From NCBI GenBank assembly GCA_903960915.1, contig CAJCCO010000116.1, forward strand, positions 1 through 62,593: a DNA stretch of 62,593 nucleotides, written 5' to 3'. The notes beneath the pieces are model-generated. The model saw nothing but the letters and a program-made list of their open reading frames with translations, had not been told where the DNA came from and ran no database searches. How positions within the stretch are numbered: position 1 is the first letter of the stretch; each line of letters begins with the position of its first letter. The position numbers and the translations under genes were made by a program. This document shows, piece after piece, positions 7,746 through 17,911 of this stretch. This stretch comes from an uncultured beta proteobacterium. Its GTDB lineage: Bacteria > Pseudomonadota > Gammaproteobacteria > Burkholderiales > Burkholderiaceae_C.

Positions 7746-8711
7746 ATGCAAGCCTCCCGCAGACAGTTTCTCGCCACTTCCGCCGCCCTGGCCTCCGCCG
7801 CACCGCTGGCCGGCTGGAGTCAAACCATGGCCAAACTCACCATGCAAGCCGCCTGGGTGAATGACGCCGAATTCATGGGCTACTTCATCGCCATGGACAA
7901 GGGCTACTACAAGGCCGAGGGCCTGGAACTGACCTATTTATCCGGCGGCCCCGACGTCATTCCTGAAGCCTCGCTGCTGTCCAAAAAAGCCGACCTGTGC
8001 TTGACCACGGTGGAAACCGCCATCAAGGCCATCACTGAACAAAAGGCGCCACTGGTCATCATCGGTGCGCAGTACCAAAAGAACCCGGTGGGCATCGTCA
8101 GCCTGGCCAGCAAGCCGCTCAAGAAACCGCAAGACCTGATTGGCAAAACCATTGCTGTGCCGCCGGTTAACCGCCTCACGGTTGAAGCCATGCTCAAGCT
8201 CAATGGCATCGACAAGAGCAAGGTCAAGATCGTGCCCTACGCCTACGACCCCACGCCGCTGATCAAGGGCGAAATCGATGGCTCGCTCGACTTCACCACC
8301 AATGTGCCCTTCACCATCAAGAGCCTGGGCAAAGACGCGGCGAGCTTTCTATTGGCCGACTTCAAGCTGCCGCTGTTCAACGACGTGCTGGTGGTTACGA
8401 AGGATACGCTCAAGACCCGGCGCAAGGACATCGTGGCCTTCATGCGCGCCAGCCGCAAGGGCTGGGACGAAAACTTCAAAGACACAGCCGCCTACCCGCC
8501 AAAGTTCAAAGACACCTGGTTCAAGGGCACCGGCCGCAGCGTGGAAAACGAGCTGTATTTCAACCAGGCACAAAAGTCACTGATCACCCACCCCAAAGGC
8601 GTTTTCACCATGACCGACGAGGCGATTGCCAACTGCATCGCCGCGCTCAACGCGGTGAATGTCAAAGCCGACAAGTCGCACTTTGACACCAGCTTGCTCA
8701 AAGAAATTTGA
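7746..8711 (+). CDS. ABC transporter substrate-binding protein, NMT1/THI5-like
   Basis: A 321-residue periplasmic binding protein. It has a twin-arginine type signal ([20 protein letters not shown], cleavage near residue 25) followed by an NMT1/SsuA-type domain ([21 protein letters not shown]). The family carries alkanesulfonates, taurine, nitrate analogues, or the thiamin pyrimidine precursor formylaminopyrimidine (ThiY). With 5-FCL paralogues on both sides, a pyrimidine or purine-like ligand is more likely than a sulfonate, though this is inference. AAGGA precedes the start. One base separates its stop from the ATPase start. Confidence 0.85.
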   Translation: MQASRRQFLATSAALASAAPLAGWSQTMAKLTMQAAWVNDAEFMGYFIAMDKGYYKAEGLELTYLSGGPDVIPEASLLSKKADLCLTTVETAIKAITEQKAPLVIIGAQYQKNPVGIVSLASKPLKKPQDLIGKTIAVPPVNRLTVEAMLKLNGIDKSKVKIVPYAYDPTPLIKGEIDGSLDFTTNVPFTIKSLGKDAASFLLADFKLPLFNDVLVVTKDTLKTRRKDIVAFMRASRKGWDENFKDTAAYPPKFKDTWFKGTGRSVENELYFNQAQKSLITHPKGVFTMTDEAIANCIAALNAVNVKADKSHFDTSLLKEI

Positions 8712-8712
8712 G

Positions 8713-9504
<792 letters not shown>

Positions 9505-9516
9505 AGCCTGCCCGAC

Positions 9517-11091
9517 ATGAGCGCTGAAAAACCTTCGCGCGCCGCCCTCTGGGGCCTGTTGCTGCTGCTGGCCGTGTGGGAGCTGGCGGGGCAAATGCAA
9601 TGGGTGGGGCAGGGCGCGCTGCCCGCGCCCTCGGCCATTCTGCGCCAGGGCTACCTGGATCGCGCCGACTACCCGGCCCATCTGTGGGGCACCCTGAAAA
9701 CCGCGCTGGCCGGCTTTGCCATTGGCAACCTGGTGGCAGTGGCCTTGGGCATGCTGTTTGCCTGGTACCGCCCGGCCGGACGCCTGATGGCCGGGGTCAA
9801 CGTCACCTTGTTTGCCATGCCGGCCATTGCGCTGGTGCCGATCTTGGTGATCGCCCTGCCCGGTGATGCACCGCGCGTGGTGCTGGCGGCCTTGTCGGTT
9901 TATTACCCCACCATGGTGGCCACCGTGCTGGGCCTGACCCAGGTGGACGCCCGCCTGTTGGACCTGGTGCGCGTGTATGGCGGAGGCGAGGCGAAGATGC
10001 TGCGCTGGGTGCGCCTGCGCAGCGGTTTGCCGGCCTTGTTGTCGGGCTTGCGGGTGGCGGCTCCGGCGGCCGTGTTGGGCTCGTTGCTGGCCGAGTTTGG
10101 CAGCGGCGGCAGTGCCGGATTGGGCACCTATTTAATTGGCTCGCTGGGCCGGGGCGACCCGGCGCGGCTGTGGGGCATTGGCCTGACCGCCACGGCGATT
10201 AGCGGCCTGGCTTACTTGCTGGTGGACCAGTTGGCGCGCCGCTTTGCCGGCAACACCCAAAGTGCCAGCACGCCGCTGGGCTTTGTGCCCGGCGCCGAGC
10301 GCGAATCCAGCACCCGGCGCTGGCTGCTGCGCGCAGGCGCTTTTGCCATGCCATTTGTGCTGTGGTGGGGCGTGGTGGCAGGGTTTGAGGCGCTGGGCGT
10401 GTCCGAAATTGTGTTGCGCGGCCCGCTGGGCGTGGTGGAGCATCTGTTTACCCAAGACAACGCCAGCGACAACCGCGCGCAGTTACTCGGCGCCCTGGCC
10501 GAGACCCTGCCCTACACGCTGCTGGGCATGCTGGCTGGGCTGGCGGTAGCGCTGGTGCTGGCGGTGGCCACCACAGTGTGGCGCGGCCTAGGCCACAGCC
10601 TGTTGCCGCTGGCGCTGGTGAGCCAGTCCATGCCACTGGTGGCACTCACGCCGCTGGTCGTGCTGGTGTTTGGCCGCGACACCGCAGGCATCTTGGTGGT
10701 GACGGTGTCCGTCACGTTTTTTCCGGCCTTTGTCACGATTGCCCAAGGTCTGTCGTTGGTGCCGGCCAGCGCGCACGACTTTGTACGGGTCTACGGCGCC
10801 GGGCGCTGGCGCCAGTTGCGCCTGATTGCACTGCCCTGGTCCTTGCCTTATCTATGCGCTGCAGCCCGGCTGGCTGCGCCGCGTGCTTTTTTAGGCGTGA
10901 TGATTGCTGAATGGCTGGCCACCGGTACCGGCATTGGCAACTTGCTCAATGTCTCGCGCGGCATGCTCGATTTCGGAATGATCTGGAGCGTGGCGGTGGC
11001 CGCCATCGCCATTGCCGTGGCCCTGAACAGCGGGGTGGGGCTGATCGAGCGCAGCGTGCTGCGCCGTTACGCCATGGCGCCGGCGTCCTGA
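9517..11091 (+). CDS. ABC transporter permease, two permease domains fused
   Basis: At 524 residues this is twice the usual SsuC/ThiX permease (about 260). Two copies of the BPD-type permease domain are visible, about residues 40-245 and 300-515. Each carries the cytoplasmic loop that contacts the ATPase (first DLVRVYGGGEAKMLRWVRL, second DFVRVYGAGRWRQLRLIAL), separated by a polar linker around 245-270. One polypeptide could therefore form the whole membrane channel. The two halves are clearly diverged, so the duplication is not recent. It lies directly after its ATPase in the operon. Confidence 0.88.
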   Translation: MSAEKPSRAALWGLLLLLAVWELAGQMQWVGQGALPAPSAILRQGYLDRADYPAHLWGTLKTALAGFAIGNLVAVALGMLFAWYRPAGRLMAGVNVTLFAMPAIALVPILVIALPGDAPRVVLAALSVYYPTMVATVLGLTQVDARLLDLVRVYGGGEAKMLRWVRLRSGLPALLSGLRVAAPAAVLGSLLAEFGSGGSAGLGTYLIGSLGRGDPARLWGIGLTATAISGLAYLLVDQLARRFAGNTQSASTPLGFVPGAERESSTRRWLLRAGAFAMPFVLWWGVVAGFEALGVSEIVLRGPLGVVEHLFTQDNASDNRAQLLGALAETLPYTLLGMLAGLAVALVLAVATTVWRGLGHSLLPLALVSQSMPLVALTPLVVLVFGRDTAGILVVTVSVTFFPAFVTIAQGLSLVPASAHDFVRVYGAGRWRQLRLIALPWSLPYLCAAARLAAPRAFLGVMIAEWLATGTGIGNLLNVSRGMLDFGMIWSVAVAAIAIAVALNSGVGLIERSVLRRYAMAPAS

Positions 11092-11150
11092 CTGAGGTCT
11101 GTGTTCCGCCCCTTTTTTGATTCTTTTTTATCCTTTTTTGAAAGCACCCC

Positions 11151-11948
11151 ATGCACCCAGACCGCACGGACTCCAGCGCCCACACAGACCACCCCGAGCA
11201 TAAAAGCGCTGTGCGCGAACGCGTATTTGCCGACCTCCGCCAAGTGGCTTTTCCGGACAGCCGGTTTCACTACGATTTTGGTGAATTCATCACCGACTTT
11301 GTCGGCAGCAGCGCCGCCACTGACCGGCTGATGGCGCACCGCTTTTACCAAGACGCGCAGTGCATCTTCATCACCCCGGACAACTGCATTGAAGAGCTGC
11401 GCTACCGCACCCTGTGCGAAGGCAAGCAGATTTTGATGACCACTTATTCCATCAAGCGCGGCTTTTGGCTGCTGGACCCCGCCAAAATCCCCAAAGACCG
11501 CTACCTGTACGCCGCCACGCTGGACGGTATGGAGCGCCACGGTACGCCCATGTCGCTGGCGCAGATTCGCAGCGATTTACCTACGCTGGACTACATGATT
11601 ACCGGCACTGGCGCCATCAACGAACAAGGCGTGCGCTTTGGCAAGGGCCATGGCTTTTTTGACGCCGAATGGGGCATGCTCTACCGCATCGGCAAGATCT
11701 CGGCCGCCACCCCTACCGCCGCCCTGGTGCACGACTGCCAGGTGCTGACCGAGACCCTGTACCCCGAGGTGTTTGACACCGTGGCCGACGCGATTTTTAC
11801 GCCCACCCGCACCATCGAGGTGGCCAACCCGCACAAGCCGCGCTGCGGCATTGTCTGGGACTTGCTCGATCCGCATATGCTGGCCACCATTCCGCCGTTG
11901 CAAGAGCTGCAGGCCATGGAGGCATCACTGCCACCGCTGGCCGCCTGA
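11151..11948 (+). CDS. 5-formyltetrahydrofolate cyclo-ligase paralogue (COG0212), copy 2
   Basis: A 265-residue protein, second COG0212 paralogue in the same operon. It has the loop GVRFGKGHGFFDAEWG and the shared PDSRFHYDFGEFITDF segment. Like copy 1 it lacks the tyrosine-rich GGGYYDR loop of true 5-FCL, so a folate cyclo-ligase reaction should not be assumed. About 28 N-terminal residues (histidine- and threonine-rich) precede the conserved core and may be disordered. It lies 59 bases after the permease and 34 before the deaminase-like gene. Having two such genes around one importer suggests two related steps or a heteromer. Confidence 0.8.
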   Translation: MHPDRTDSSAHTDHPEHKSAVRERVFADLRQVAFPDSRFHYDFGEFITDFVGSSAATDRLMAHRFYQDAQCIFITPDNCIEELRYRTLCEGKQILMTTYSIKRGFWLLDPAKIPKDRYLYAATLDGMERHGTPMSLAQIRSDLPTLDYMITGTGAINEQGVRFGKGHGFFDAEWGMLYRIGKISAATPTAALVHDCQVLTETLYPEVFDTVADAIFTPTRTIEVANPHKPRCGIVWDLLDPHMLATIPPLQELQAMEASLPPLAA

Positions 11949-11982
11949 GCGGCGTCCGTTAACCCACCACTCACCGCCTGCC

Positions 11983-13023
11983 ATGGACTTTTCCCACCTC
12001 TCCCGCGCCCAACTTCCCGCATTGCTGGCGCGCATGCCCAAGGCCGAGTTGCACATTCACATTGAAGGCTCTTTGGAGCCTGAGCTGATCTTTGCCCTGG
12101 CGCACAAAAACGGCGTGGCACTGGCCTACCCGAACGTGGTGGCGCTGCGCGCAGCCTATGCGTTTACCGACCTGCAAAGCTTTTTAGACCTGTACTACGC
12201 CGGGGCCTCGGTGCTGATCGACGAGAGTGATTTTTACGCCATGGCCATGGCCTATTTCACCCGCGCGCACGCTGACCATGTGGTGCACGCTGAGCTGTTT
12301 TTTGACCCGCAAACCCATACCGAGCGCGGTGTGCCCATGGGCGCGGTGATTGGCGGACTGGCGCGCGCATGCACCGACGCCCACACCCAATTTGGCATCA
12401 GTGCCAGCCTGATTTTGTGCTTCTTGCGCCATTTGTCTGAAGCCTCCGCCATCGACACCTTGCAAGCCGCCATGCCCTTTCGCCAACACTTTATCGGCGT
12501 GGGCCTGGACTCAGGCGAACGCGGCAACCCGCCCGAAAAGTTTGCCACCGTGTTTGCCCAATGCCGCGCCCTGGGCCTGCATCTGGTGGCGCACGCTGGT
12601 GAAGAAGGACCGCCTGCGTACATTACCAGCGCGCTGGACGTGCTGCATGTCGAGCGCATCGACCACGGTGTGCGCTGCAGCGAAGACCCGGCGCTGGTGA
12701 CGCGCTTAGGCCAAAGCCGCATGCCGCTTACCGTGTGCCCGTTGTCTAACACCAAGCTCTGCGTATTTGGCACCATGGCAGAGCACAACCTAGCCACGCT
12801 CTTGCACGCCGGTCTGTGCATCACCCTCAACTCTGACGACCCGGCCTACTTTGGCGGCTACCTGCTGGCCAACTATGAAGCCGCCTTTGCTGCCCTGCCC
12901 GCGCTCACTGTGCAAGACGCCTGGCAACTCGCCCGCAACAGCTTTGAGGCCAGCTTTGCCAGCGATGCACAAAAGGCGGCGTGGATGGCCGAGTTGGATA
13001 CAGTGTTTGCCCAGCTGCACTGA
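11983..13023 (+). CDS. Adenine deaminase-type aminohydrolase (ADA superfamily)
   Basis: A 346-residue metal-dependent deaminase. Ligands and catalytic residues are visible: HIHIEGS (His24, His26), HAGEEG (His204, Glu207), His228 in IDHGV, and LNSDDPAYFGGY (Asp285, Asp286). The HAGEEGP and SDDPAYFGGY forms match the yeast Aah1 / bacterial adenine deaminase branch rather than true adenosine deaminases, so adenine to hypoxanthine plus ammonia is the best reading. Next to a thiamin-type importer, a 4-amino-pyrimidine is a conceivable alternative substrate. The start is ATG 11983. It ends the operon. Confidence 0.85.
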   Translation: MDFSHLSRAQLPALLARMPKAELHIHIEGSLEPELIFALAHKNGVALAYPNVVALRAAYAFTDLQSFLDLYYAGASVLIDESDFYAMAMAYFTRAHADHVVHAELFFDPQTHTERGVPMGAVIGGLARACTDAHTQFGISASLILCFLRHLSEASAIDTLQAAMPFRQHFIGVGLDSGERGNPPEKFATVFAQCRALGLHLVAHAGEEGPPAYITSALDVLHVERIDHGVRCSEDPALVTRLGQSRMPLTVCPLSNTKLCVFGTMAEHNLATLLHAGLCITLNSDDPAYFGGYLLANYEAAFAALPALTVQDAWQLARNSFEASFASDAQKAAWMAELDTVFAQLH

Positions 13024-13032
13024 GCTGATTCA

Positions 13033-13049
13033 GCGGGCTGGTAGCCCGC
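13033..13049. terminator. Hairpin between convergent genes
   Basis: GCGGGCT at 13033-13039 pairs perfectly with AGCCCGC at 13043-13049 across a three-base loop. It sits between the ends of the deaminase gene and phoX. There is no T-run on either side, so it is at best a weak or factor-assisted bidirectional terminator. Confidence 0.4.
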
Positions 13050-13079
13050 AATCTATGACGAAGCTGGGCAACCTCTGAA

Positions 13080-15323
13080 TCAAACGCCGATCAAGCCGCC
13101 GTCTTGACGGGTAATGACCAGTGTGGCTGAACGCGGGCGTCCGACGGGGCCATAACCCTGGTTAGCAGGCCAGCCGCTTTCCAGTGTGTATTGCGCCGCA
13201 GCGCCCATGGCTGGCGTGTTTTCACCGGGATGCTGGATGTTCACAAACAGCGTCTTGCCATCTTCTGTCTCGGTAATGCCCGTGACTTCAGCACCTTTGG
13301 GCGCCACCAAAAAGCGGCGCAGACGAGCCTCGCCCAGCGCGGCACCAATGAAGGTGTCTTGCTTGCCCGTGACTTGTGCGCCGTTGACGGTCATGGTGTT
13401 GCTGACGGTGATCTTGCCGCCATCGCCCACCTGACCGGGCACGGCGGCCAGCAGCATGCAGTTGGTTTCATCTGTCATGGCGCCGTCGTCGGTCTGAATC
13501 CAGCAAATGCCTGTGGCCTTGCTGAACCACAAACCGTCTGGCGAGGAGAAGGCGTTCTTGGCCGTCAGACCCGACAAATTGGCCGCGCCCGCATCTTCTT
13601 CGGCACCAAAGACAAAGATGTCCCAGGCAAAGCCCATAGCAGTAGAACTGTGGCCGTCTTCCTTGAATCGGATGATGTGCCCGTTCGGATTGCCTGCACC
13701 CTTTTTGCCATCCGCATCCATGTAGGCGCGCGGGTTGGCCGCATCGACCTTGACCGGTGTACGGTTGCTGGCGTTGTTGTTGGTCAGCGCAAAGTAGATT
13801 TCACCGTTGCTGTGGTTAACAGCGCCCCACTCGGGACGGTCCATCTTGGTGGCACCCAGGGCATCAGCGGCATGGCGCGCATTCACCAGCACGTCGGCCT
13901 GGTTGGCGAAGCGGTAAGCCGTGTGGTTGGCGATGCGAGGGTCCGCAAACGTCATCTCAATCCACTGGCCTTTGCCATCGGCGTTGAATTTGGCCGCGTA
14001 GAGTTTGCCTTCTGACAAATACTTGTCGCCAGCCGCCATGCCGCCGCCCACATCTTTGGCGTCCCACAAGGCCGTGGACACGAATTTGTAGATGTACTCG
14101 TTGCGCGAATCGCAGCCCATGTAAAAGGCCAGCGGTGCGCCCACTTTAGGCAGACCGCAAACCGCTGCCTCATGGGCAAAGCGGCCCATGGCCACGCGCT
14201 TGGCGGGTACGGCATTGGGTGCCAATGGATCGATCTCAACGTTGAAGCCAAAGGTGTTGGGCTCGTTGCGGAAGTCTTCAGCAGCTGTAGCGCCCACGGC
14301 GGCAATATTCCAGCGGGCAAACCGGTCGTCAGTCGTAGACACGGTGTGCCAGCCTTGGCTGCGCTCTGCTTTGTTTGCGCTGGTCAATGGCGTATTCACC
14401 ACGCCGTAGCGTTTGCGCGAAGCCATGGCTTTGGCATCGACGGGATTGCTACCCAAGGGCATCTGAAAGTACACAGCCCAGTTTTCTTCGCACGCCAAGT
14501 AAGTGCCCCAGGGCGTTTTGCCGTGGCCGCAGTTGTTCAACGTGCCCCGGCTGGTGGCGCCGGAACGGTCGTAGCGGGTCGCCATGAGGGCGCGAATATC
14601 GGCCAGGTGCGCGGACGGGCCGGTGATGCGCACCGGCGTCTGCGCTGTCACGCGACGATTCAGCGGCGAGTCGAGCTTGTAGCTCCAGCCGGCGGCCGTC
14701 TTGCTCAACTCCACCACAGACACGCCGTGCAGATTGATTTCTTTCAAGACTTCAAGCTCCGGGCGGGTGCCCAGATCCCATTGGCCAAACTGGTCAAATT
14801 TGCGGCCCGAAATACCGTTGGAGGTTTGGCCCTTGGCGTGCAAAAAATGCGCCTCGGCCGAGCTCTCGTGGTTCACGCTCAAGACAGCGCGACCGGTGTC
14901 TTTGACGGAGTATTTGCCTGCGGCGTCGATGTAATAAATGTCCATGCCGTCATGCTGATCGCCGATGCGGGCAGACCAGTCGTCGCTTTCCACGCCACGG
15001 TTTGAATAGGCCGGGACGCTGGCGTTGAGGGGGTCACCGCTGGCGTGCAAAATCTTGAAGCTGTAGCCAGGCGGCAGAATCACGTTGTCCAAAATGCTCT
15101 TGTCGACCGAGGCAAAACCCAGCGCAGCGGCCTTGCCGGCTGCAGCCGACTGGCCCACGCTGGCGCAACCGGGCAGCATGGCCAAACCCGACAGGGTAGC
15201 CAAACCAAAACCGCCTTGAATCAGGCGCCGACGTGACGGATTTTCAAGCGCTTGACTCAGCACCGTTTGAAAATGCTCATTGGTCGAATGGTTGCAACTA
15301 TCGTCATCAAAATCATGTGCCAT
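13080..15323 (-). CDS. phoX: PhoX-family alkaline phosphatase (DUF839)
   Basis: A 747-residue secreted phosphatase of the PhoX family, a calcium/iron enzyme that releases phosphate from organic esters in the periplasm. The N-terminus carries a twin-arginine signal (SRRRLIQGGFGLATLSG) ending in a lipobox-like LPGC. Typical PhoX features follow: NHESS, NNCGHGKTPWGTYLACEENW, FGFNVEIDP, AFYMGCDSRNEYIYKF and SSPDGLWF. The start is ATG 15323 with GGAG six bases upstream; a longer in-frame start at 15431 would put the Pho box inside the gene. It diverges from the arsJ operon, and its upstream region has a Pho-box-like site with a -10 (TTCAAT, 15403-15398) ten bases downstream. Confidence 0.85.
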   Translation of the reverse strand: MAHDFDDDSCNHSTNEHFQTVLSQALENPSRRRLIQGGFGLATLSGLAMLPGCASVGQSAAAGKAAALGFASVDKSILDNVILPPGYSFKILHASGDPLNASVPAYSNRGVESDDWSARIGDQHDGMDIYYIDAAGKYSVKDTGRAVLSVNHESSAEAHFLHAKGQTSNGISGRKFDQFGQWDLGTRPELEVLKEINLHGVSVVELSKTAAGWSYKLDSPLNRRVTAQTPVRITGPSAHLADIRALMATRYDRSGATSRGTLNNCGHGKTPWGTYLACEENWAVYFQMPLGSNPVDAKAMASRKRYGVVNTPLTSANKAERSQGWHTVSTTDDRFARWNIAAVGATAAEDFRNEPNTFGFNVEIDPLAPNAVPAKRVAMGRFAHEAAVCGLPKVGAPLAFYMGCDSRNEYIYKFVSTALWDAKDVGGGMAAGDKYLSEGKLYAAKFNADGKGQWIEMTFADPRIANHTAYRFANQADVLVNARHAADALGATKMDRPEWGAVNHSNGEIYFALTNNNASNRTPVKVDAANPRAYMDADGKKGAGNPNGHIIRFKEDGHSSTAMGFAWDIFVFGAEEDAGAANLSGLTAKNAFSSPDGLWFSKATGICWIQTDDGAMTDETNCMLLAAVPGQVGDGGKITVSNTMTVNGAQVTGKQDTFIGAALGEARLRRFLVAPKGAEVTGITETEDGKTLFVNIQHPGENTPAMGAAAQYTLESGWPANQGYGPVGRPRSATLVITRQDGGLIGV

Positions 15324-15413
15324 GAAAGCTCCGCAAAAATATGAAATAAGAGAAAAAACATCCGGCTCACTGGCCACTGACCAGGAGCACCCGGCAGATT
15401 GAAACGCACGCAT

Positions 15414-15431
15414 GTGACAAACTGATGTCAC
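15414..15431 (-). promoter_or_regulatory. Pho-box-like site facing phoX
   Basis: Read on the minus strand this is GTGACAT, four bases, TTGTCAC: two 7-mers 11 bases apart resembling the Pho box (CTGTCAT-N4-CTGTCAY), with 5/7 and 6/7 matches. A -10-like TTCAAT begins ten bases downstream, the spacing expected where PhoB replaces a -35. The same DNA is also a perfect inverted repeat GTGACA-N6-TGTCAC, so a dimeric regulator other than PhoB is an alternative. Confidence 0.5.
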
Positions 15432-15448
15432 GCGCAGCAGCTAAGGTT

Positions 15449-15466
15449 TTGTCATGGAACTGACAT
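15449..15466 (+). promoter_or_regulatory. Pho-box-like site facing the arsJ operon
   Basis: TTGTCAT, four bases, CTGACAT: each 7-mer matches the Pho-box half CTGTCAT at 6 of 7 positions with the correct four-base gap. A -10-like GAAAAT at 15477-15482 begins ten bases downstream. It lies 58 bases before the GAPDH start codon. The match is better than that of its partner facing phoX. Confidence 0.6.
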
Positions 15467-15523
15467 CCAGCGAAGCGAAAATAAACAATTTTTCTAAGCT
15501 TGCAGACATAAAAGGGAATTGCC

Positions 15524-16567
15524 ATGAAAGTCGGTATCAACGGTATGGGGCGTATCGGTCGCTTGGCACTGCGGGCCGCCATGGGTGCGGCGCACCGTCC
15601 TACCGATGACCCACGCCAGGCCAACCGCCTCGAGGTCGTTCATCTCAACGAGATCAAAGGCGGTGCGGCTGCCACCGCCCATTTGCTTGCGTTTGACAGT
15701 GTTCAAGGCCCCTGGCGGGCCGACATTGCTGGCATGAGTGACACGTCCATTCGCATCAACGACCAGGTCCTGTCATTCAGCGACCATGGCGCCACCGCAG
15801 ACATCGCCTGGGGCGATATGGGGGTAGAACTGGTACTGGAGTGCACCGGCAAGTTCCTCACGCCTGAGACCCTGCAAGGTCATTTTGACCGCGGTGCCAA
15901 GCGTGTCATCGTGGCCGCGCCGGTGAAGGTGGGCAACATTCTTAACATCGTCGTTGGCGTGAACCACGATCGTTACAACCCGGCAAACGACCGCATCGTC
16001 ACCGCCGCGTCCTGCACCACCAACTGTCTGGCGCCAGTGGTGAAAGTCATTCAAGAAAACCTGGGCATCCGGCATGGGCAGATCACCACCATCCACAATC
16101 CAACCAACACCAACCTGGTTGTTGATGCGCCACACAAGGACTTGCGCCGTGCCCGCAGCGCCATGATGAGCTTGGCCCCCACCACGACCGGGAGTGCTAC
16201 TGCCATTGCCCTGATCTACCCAGAACTCAAAGGAAAACTCAACGGCCATGCCGTCCGCGCGCCCGTGCTCAATGCCTCTTTGACCGACTGCGTCTTTGAA
16301 CTCCAACGCGCCACCACAGCTGAAGAAGTCAATGCCCTGTTTGCAGCTGCTGCACGCGGTCCACTGGCCGGCATTCTGGGCTATGAAGAGCGTCCCTTGG
16401 TCAGCGCTGACTATGCCGGCGACACCCGCAGCTCAATTGTTGACGCCCTCTCCACCCTGGTGACTGACGGCACGCTGCTCAAGATTTACGCCTGGTACGA
16501 CAACGAAATGGGCTACGCCTGCCGCATGGTGGACCTGGCCTGTTACATGCAAACTCAAGGCGTCTGA
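15524..16567 (+). CDS. ArsJ-associated glyceraldehyde-3-phosphate dehydrogenase
   Basis: A 347-residue type I GAPDH with the NAD-binding [15 protein letters not shown], the catalytic [10 protein letters not shown] (Cys164) and the C-terminal [15 protein letters not shown]. It differs from glycolytic GAPDH at the N-terminal insertion ([12 protein letters not shown]). That insertion and the following arsJ mark it as the arsenate-detoxification type. It would join arsenate to glyceraldehyde-3-phosphate, giving unstable 1-arseno-3-phosphoglycerate for export by ArsJ. The start is ATG 15524 with AAGGGA just upstream. It is the first gene of a two-gene operon, five bases before arsJ. Confidence 0.88.
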   Translation: MKVGINGMGRIGRLALRAAMGAAHRPTDDPRQANRLEVVHLNEIKGGAAATAHLLAFDSVQGPWRADIAGMSDTSIRINDQVLSFSDHGATADIAWGDMGVELVLECTGKFLTPETLQGHFDRGAKRVIVAAPVKVGNILNIVVGVNHDRYNPANDRIVTAASCTTNCLAPVVKVIQENLGIRHGQITTIHNPTNTNLVVDAPHKDLRRARSAMMSLAPTTTGSATAIALIYPELKGKLNGHAVRAPVLNASLTDCVFELQRATTAEEVNALFAAAARGPLAGILGYEERPLVSADYAGDTRSSIVDALSTLVTDGTLLKIYAWYDNEMGYACRMVDLACYMQTQGV

Positions 16568-16572
16568 AGCCA

Positions 16573-17844
16573 ATGACAAGCGCTTTGACGCCTGAACTTG
16601 CCGAGCGTAACGCCGCCGTGCGTGATTACGCCATTGTGACGGCCGCCTACTGGGGTTTCACCCTGACCGACGGCGCGCTGCGCATGATGGTGCTGATGCA
16701 TTTTTACCGCCTTGGCTATTCATCTTTCACCTTAGCCCTGCTGTTTTTGCTCTACGAGGCCGCCGGGGTACTGGCCAACTTGATTGGCGGCTGGCTGGCA
16801 ACGCGCTACGGTATCGCCCGAATGCTCAGCGTCGGCATGACGCTGCAGATCGTTGGATTCATGCTTCTTTCCATGCTGCAACCGGAATGGACGGCGGCGA
16901 TGTCGGTGGCTTGGGTGGTGGTGGCACAAGGCATCTGTGGCGTCGCCAAAGACCTGACCAAGACGGCCAGTAAATCAGCCATCAAAATCACGGCAGACCG
17001 GGCGCAAAGCCAGGGATCCGGACAACTGTTCAAGTGGGTCGCCTGGTTCACCGGCAGCAAAAATGCCATGAAAGGCATTGGTTTTTTCATGGGTGGTTTG
17101 CTCCTTGATCTGCTCGGATTTGGCATGGCGCTGTGGTCTATGGCCGCTTTGCTGGGCGTTGTTCTGGCCTGTGTGCTGGCCTTTGTACCGCGCTTGATGG
17201 GTAAGCGCAAAGCCTCTCGATCCGCGAAAGAATTGTTTGCCAAAAACCGCGGCATCAACCTCTTGGCACTTGCACGGGTGGTGCTATTTGGTGCGCGGGA
17301 TGTATGGTTTGTAGTGGGGGTGCCGGTCTTTCTTTACGCCTCGGGCTGGACCTTCACCATGGTGGGCGGTTTCTTGGCGCTGTGGACCATCGGCTACGGC
17401 TTGGTCCAGGCGCTGGCACCGTACATCGTCACGCGCAGCACGGACGGGCTGAGCAGCGAGGTACCTGCAGCGCGTTGGTGGTCTGCGGGCCTGGCTGTTG
17501 TCACCATTGCCCTGACCATCGCGGTGGGCATGCAGGTGCCCCATCTTCAGTGGGTTGTGGTGGGCGGGCTGGTGCTGTTTGGCGCCGCCTTTGCCGTCAA
17601 TTCTTCGGTGCACTCTTACCTGATCCTGGCCTATGCTGGCAGCGAAAAAGCGGCTGAGGACGTAGGTTTTTACTACGCCGCCAATGCGCTCGGTCGCTTT
17701 GGGGGGACCCTGTTGTCGGGCTTGCTGTACCAGTGGGGTGGACTGCTCTTCGCGCTGGTCGGCTCGGCCCTCATGCTGACCGCCTGCTGGCTGGTCACGC
17801 TGGCGCTGCCGGTGGTACGCGCCCATCTGCCGCAGACGCCTTGA
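16573..17844 (+). CDS. arsJ: Organoarsenical efflux permease ArsJ (MFS)
   Basis: A 423-residue major-facilitator protein with about 12 hydrophobic segments. It opens with VRDYAIVTAAYWGFTLTDGA, has MVLMHFYRLGYSSF in the first loop, and a conserved KDLTKTASKSAIK segment, all typical of ArsJ. The known role is export of 1-arseno-3-phosphoglycerate, which then breaks down outside to arsenate. It lies five bases after the partner GAPDH. No arsR, arsC or acr3 accompanies the pair here, so control by phosphate status rather than arsenic sensing is plausible. Confidence 0.9.
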   Translation: MTSALTPELAERNAAVRDYAIVTAAYWGFTLTDGALRMMVLMHFYRLGYSSFTLALLFLLYEAAGVLANLIGGWLATRYGIARMLSVGMTLQIVGFMLLSMLQPEWTAAMSVAWVVVAQGICGVAKDLTKTASKSAIKITADRAQSQGSGQLFKWVAWFTGSKNAMKGIGFFMGGLLLDLLGFGMALWSMAALLGVVLACVLAFVPRLMGKRKASRSAKELFAKNRGINLLALARVVLFGARDVWFVVGVPVFLYASGWTFTMVGGFLALWTIGYGLVQALAPYIVTRSTDGLSSEVPAARWWSAGLAVVTIALTIAVGMQVPHLQWVVVGGLVLFGAAFAVNSSVHSYLILAYAGSEKAAEDVGFYYAANALGRFGGTLLSGLLYQWGGLLFALVGSALMLTACWLVTLALPVVRAHLPQTP

Positions 17845-17911
17845 TCAGACGCCGCCATGAAGCAGCGGCTGCGCTGACCGGTCCAAATTTCTACGCGTCT
17901 GCCAAGCGAGC

